From an uncultured Oscillospiraceae bacterium (GTDB lineage: Bacteria > Bacillota > Clostridia > Oscillospirales > Oscillospiraceae): a DNA stretch of 14,009 nucleotides. The DNA lies in assembly GCA_934675115.1 (NCBI GenBank), contig CAKUPH010000055.1:1-14009 (forward strand). Direction: 5' to 3'. The position numbers and the translations under genes were made by a program. The notes beneath the pieces are model-generated. The model had not been told where the DNA came from. It worked only from the letters and a program-made list of their open reading frames with translations, and searched no databases. Positions 12,590 to 14,009 of this stretch are shown piece by piece (position 1 is the first letter of the stretch; each line of letters begins with the position of its first letter).

Positions 12590-13405
12590 TCAGCCGCGCT
12601 TTTTCGCCTTCCGGCGGCCCGCCAGCACAGCGGTAACGGCGGCGGCCAGCACGATGAGGATCACCGGGATGACCCACATGGGGAAGGGCCGGGCGGCGGG
12701 GACGGACGCGGCCACGGGGGTCAGCTTTTCCATCTCCCCCCGGACGACAGCGGCGGCCATGGGGGCGTCGATGCCCAGCGCTTCATTTGCCGGGTCGTCG
12801 ATGCAGAACCAGACGTTGCGGTAGCCAAAAATGTACCCGAGCATCGACCATCGCAGACCGCTGGCGTCGGTGTAGGTGAAGTCGTACTCCGCCCAGTCGG
12901 TATCGCTGACGTCCAGCGGCGCGGAGGTGACGGCAACGCCGCCGGGATAGCTGTAAAGCATGACCTCGCCCAGCTCGGAGGCATTGCCGGAGCAGGGCTC
13001 AAACTCGTCGGCGTGGTCCTCCTCAAAGCACTGGCTGTCGTAGACGAGGGCCAGCTCGGACATGGGGGCCCAGCCGTCGTACCAGCTGTAGCCGTCCCCC
13101 TTCTGTACCCTGTACTCGCCTACGCCCCAGACCGTTCCGTTGTCGTCGTAGGTGAAGCCGATGGAGACGGTGTCTCCGTTGGGCAGGTTGAAGCTCTCGC
13201 TGCCGGAGCCGGGGGCGCTGTAAAAGGTGACGTAGCCATCCGCGCCATTGGCCAGATAGGAGCGGCTTTCGTACACGCAGTCGTCCCGGTGCTTTTCATA
13301 GAAGCTGTTGCCATATGGCTCCCACAGCACGTCGCCAAGGGCGCTGGTCAGCAGCGCCGGGATCATCAGCAGAGCCAGAAGCAGAAGGGGCAGTCTCTTT
13401 TTCAT
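12590..13405 (-). CDS. Secreted, C-terminally membrane-anchored protein of unknown function
   Basis: Not assigned to a named family. The 271-residue product has a signal peptide (MKKRLPLLLLALLMIPALL, likely cleaved after Gly24), an extracellular part to about residue 240, one membrane helix (about 243-262) and a basic stop-transfer tail RRKAKKR, giving a type I orientation. The outside part seems to hold two beta-rich modules: the first (about 55-120) runs from DGYVTFYSAPGSG to DGWAPMSEL, reminiscent of bacterial SH3-like domains; the second (about 145-205) contains WSMLGYIFGYRNVWFCIDD in the same style. Four cysteines (43, 126, 138, 201) could pair. It is rich in acidic and aromatic residues. 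A cell-wall-related sensor or binding role would fit but is only inference. It is separately transcribed after the ruvX terminator. Confidence 0.82.
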   Translation of the reverse strand: MKKRLPLLLLALLMIPALLTSALGDVLWEPYGNSFYEKHRDDCVYESRSYLANGADGYVTFYSAPGSGSESFNLPNGDTVSIGFTYDDNGTVWGVGEYRVQKGDGYSWYDGWAPMSELALVYDSQCFEEDHADEFEPCSGNASELGEVMLYSYPGGVAVTSAPLDVSDTDWAEYDFTYTDASGLRWSMLGYIFGYRNVWFCIDDPANEALGIDAPMAAAVVRGEMEKLTPVAASVPAARPFPMWVIPVILIVLAAAVTAVLAGRRKAKKRG

Positions 13406-13455
13406 ATCAGCACCTCATTTCCTTGTTTATTACCTGATTAGACGAGCAAAGAACG

Positions 13456-13483
13456 AAAAAGTTCCGGAAATGCCGGAACTTTT
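13456..13483 (-). terminator. Intrinsic terminator of ruvX
   Basis: AAAAGTTCCGG (13457-13467) pairs perfectly with CCGGAACTTTT (13473-13483) around the loop AAATG. Read on the minus strand, the stem ends in a run of five T, 25 bases after the ruvX stop codon. Confidence 0.85.
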
Positions 13484-13507
13484 CCCCACGATTTTATGGT
13501 GTCAGCC

Positions 13508-13921
13508 TTACCTCTGCCGTCTGCTTAAATATCCTTCCAGAATAAGAGTAGCAGCCACCGCATCCACGTTCTTTTTGTGGTTCTTCATTTTCTTCCCCGA
13601 GGCGTGGAGGATCTGGTGGGCCTCGATGGTGGTGCGGCGCTCGTCCCAGAGGCACACCTCTATCCCGGCGCGTTCCGCCAGCCGGGCGGCAAAGTCCCGG
13701 TACAGCTCCGCCCGGGGCCCCTCCGTGCCGTCCATGTTCCGGGGAAAGCCCATCACCAGCTCGTCCACCCCGTGGGCGGCGATGAGGGCGGCCAGCTCGT
13801 CCAGCACCTGCTCGCTCTTCCGGCTGTGGATGACGGTGGTGAAGCCGGCCAGCAGGCCGGTGGCGTCCGAAATGGCGACTCCCGTTCGGGCGTCGCCGTA
13901 GTCTATGGCCATGATGCGCAT
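13508..13921 (-). CDS. ruvX: Putative Holliday junction resolvase / pre-16S rRNA nuclease (YqgF)
   Basis: RNase H-fold nuclease of 137 residues, the usual length. All family motifs are visible: AIDYGDARTGVAISD with catalytic Asp7, the MGFPRNMDGTEGP loop (57-69), WDERRTTIEA with Glu100, and the C-terminal K-x-VDAVAATLIL with Asp120, completing the acidic metal-binding triad. YqgF is an essential or near-essential protein in many bacteria, implicated in 5' maturation of 16S rRNA and in resolving branched DNA. AGGAGG lies 10 bases before the ATG at 13921. In many Firmicutes it is cotranscribed with alaS and a small DUF965 gene; here a strong promoter directly upstream and a terminator downstream make it a single-gene unit. 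Confidence 0.95.
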   Translation of the reverse strand: MRIMAIDYGDARTGVAISDATGLLAGFTTVIHSRKSEQVLDELAALIAAHGVDELVMGFPRNMDGTEGPRAELYRDFAARLAERAGIEVCLWDERRTTIEAHQILHASGKKMKNHKKNVDAVAATLILEGYLSRRQR

Positions 13922-13962
13922 GGAACCTGTTCCTCCTGATACATTTTTATAAAGACAGACAC

Positions 13963-13991
13963 ATTATAAAATATCAATTCGCTCTTGACAA
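13963..13991 (-). promoter_or_regulatory. Strong sigma-A promoter of ruvX
   Basis: On the minus strand TTGTCA (13986-13991), exactly 17 bases, then a perfect TATAAT (13963-13968). The leader before the ATG is about 35 bases and carries AGGAGG. Confidence 0.85.
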
Positions 13992-14009
13992 GGGCAAAGT
14001 GCCTGTGGT

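Noticed and set aside
12353..13441. Plus-strand open frame continuing past the TauE/SafE pair
   Set aside because: It is out of frame with the real second TauE/SafE gene and composed of antisense-type sequence over the surface-protein gene.
1..14009. CRISPR array, tRNA, rRNA, insertion sequence or integrase
   Set aside because: No regularly spaced short repeats, no cloverleaf or ribosomal sequence and no transposase or recombinase-type protein were found on either strand; the window-start duplication has only two visible copies.

Overview
The window is GC-rich chromosomal DNA from a low-GC-style promoter user: sigma-A boxes (TTGACA/TATAAT-like), strong AGGAGG ribosome sites, TTG and GTG starts, a lipoprotein binding protein and no outer-membrane genes. 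Together with the protein flavour this suggests a gut Firmicute of the Oscillospiraceae (Oscillibacter/Flavonifractor-like). That placement is an inference from composition and family resemblance.

Layout. 1-317: an imperfect 153-bp direct duplication, 213 bp apart, carrying the leader and first codons of a copper ATPase gene; the first copy is broken off after 22 codons. 318-2870 (+): copA, a Cu(I) P-type ATPase whose C-terminus is an in-frame copper chaperone (CopZ) preceded by its own Shine-Dalgarno and ATG. 2908-2948: bidirectional terminator. 2952-7963 (-): a complete five-gene peptide/nickel-type ABC uptake operon, read right to left as binding lipoprotein, two permeases and two compact ATPases, with a well-formed promoter and a palindrome at its expected start point. 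8152-9552 (+): MATE exporter with a strong promoter and TTG start. 9571-9613: bidirectional terminator. 9658-11025 (-): radical SAM protein with SPASM-like and extra C-terminal cysteines. 11132-11707 (-): TetR regulator. 11876-12588 (+): two overlapping half-size TauE/SafE membrane proteins divergent from tetR. 12590-13405 (-): secreted, membrane-anchored protein of unknown function, its stop codon one base from the preceding gene's. 13508-13921 (-): ruvX (yqgF), with its own promoter and terminator.

How it works together. The window is mostly a series of short independent transcription units, many convergent and sharing terminators. Functionally it is weighted to the membrane: copper export, oligopeptide or metal uptake, multidrug efflux and a small anion-exporter-like pair. 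The TetR gene sits between the radical SAM gene and the TauE/SafE pair and may control either. No mobile element, CRISPR array, tRNA or rRNA was seen. The least ordinary parts are the copA leader duplication, the copA-copZ fusion with an internal start, and the cysteine-rich tail of the radical SAM protein.
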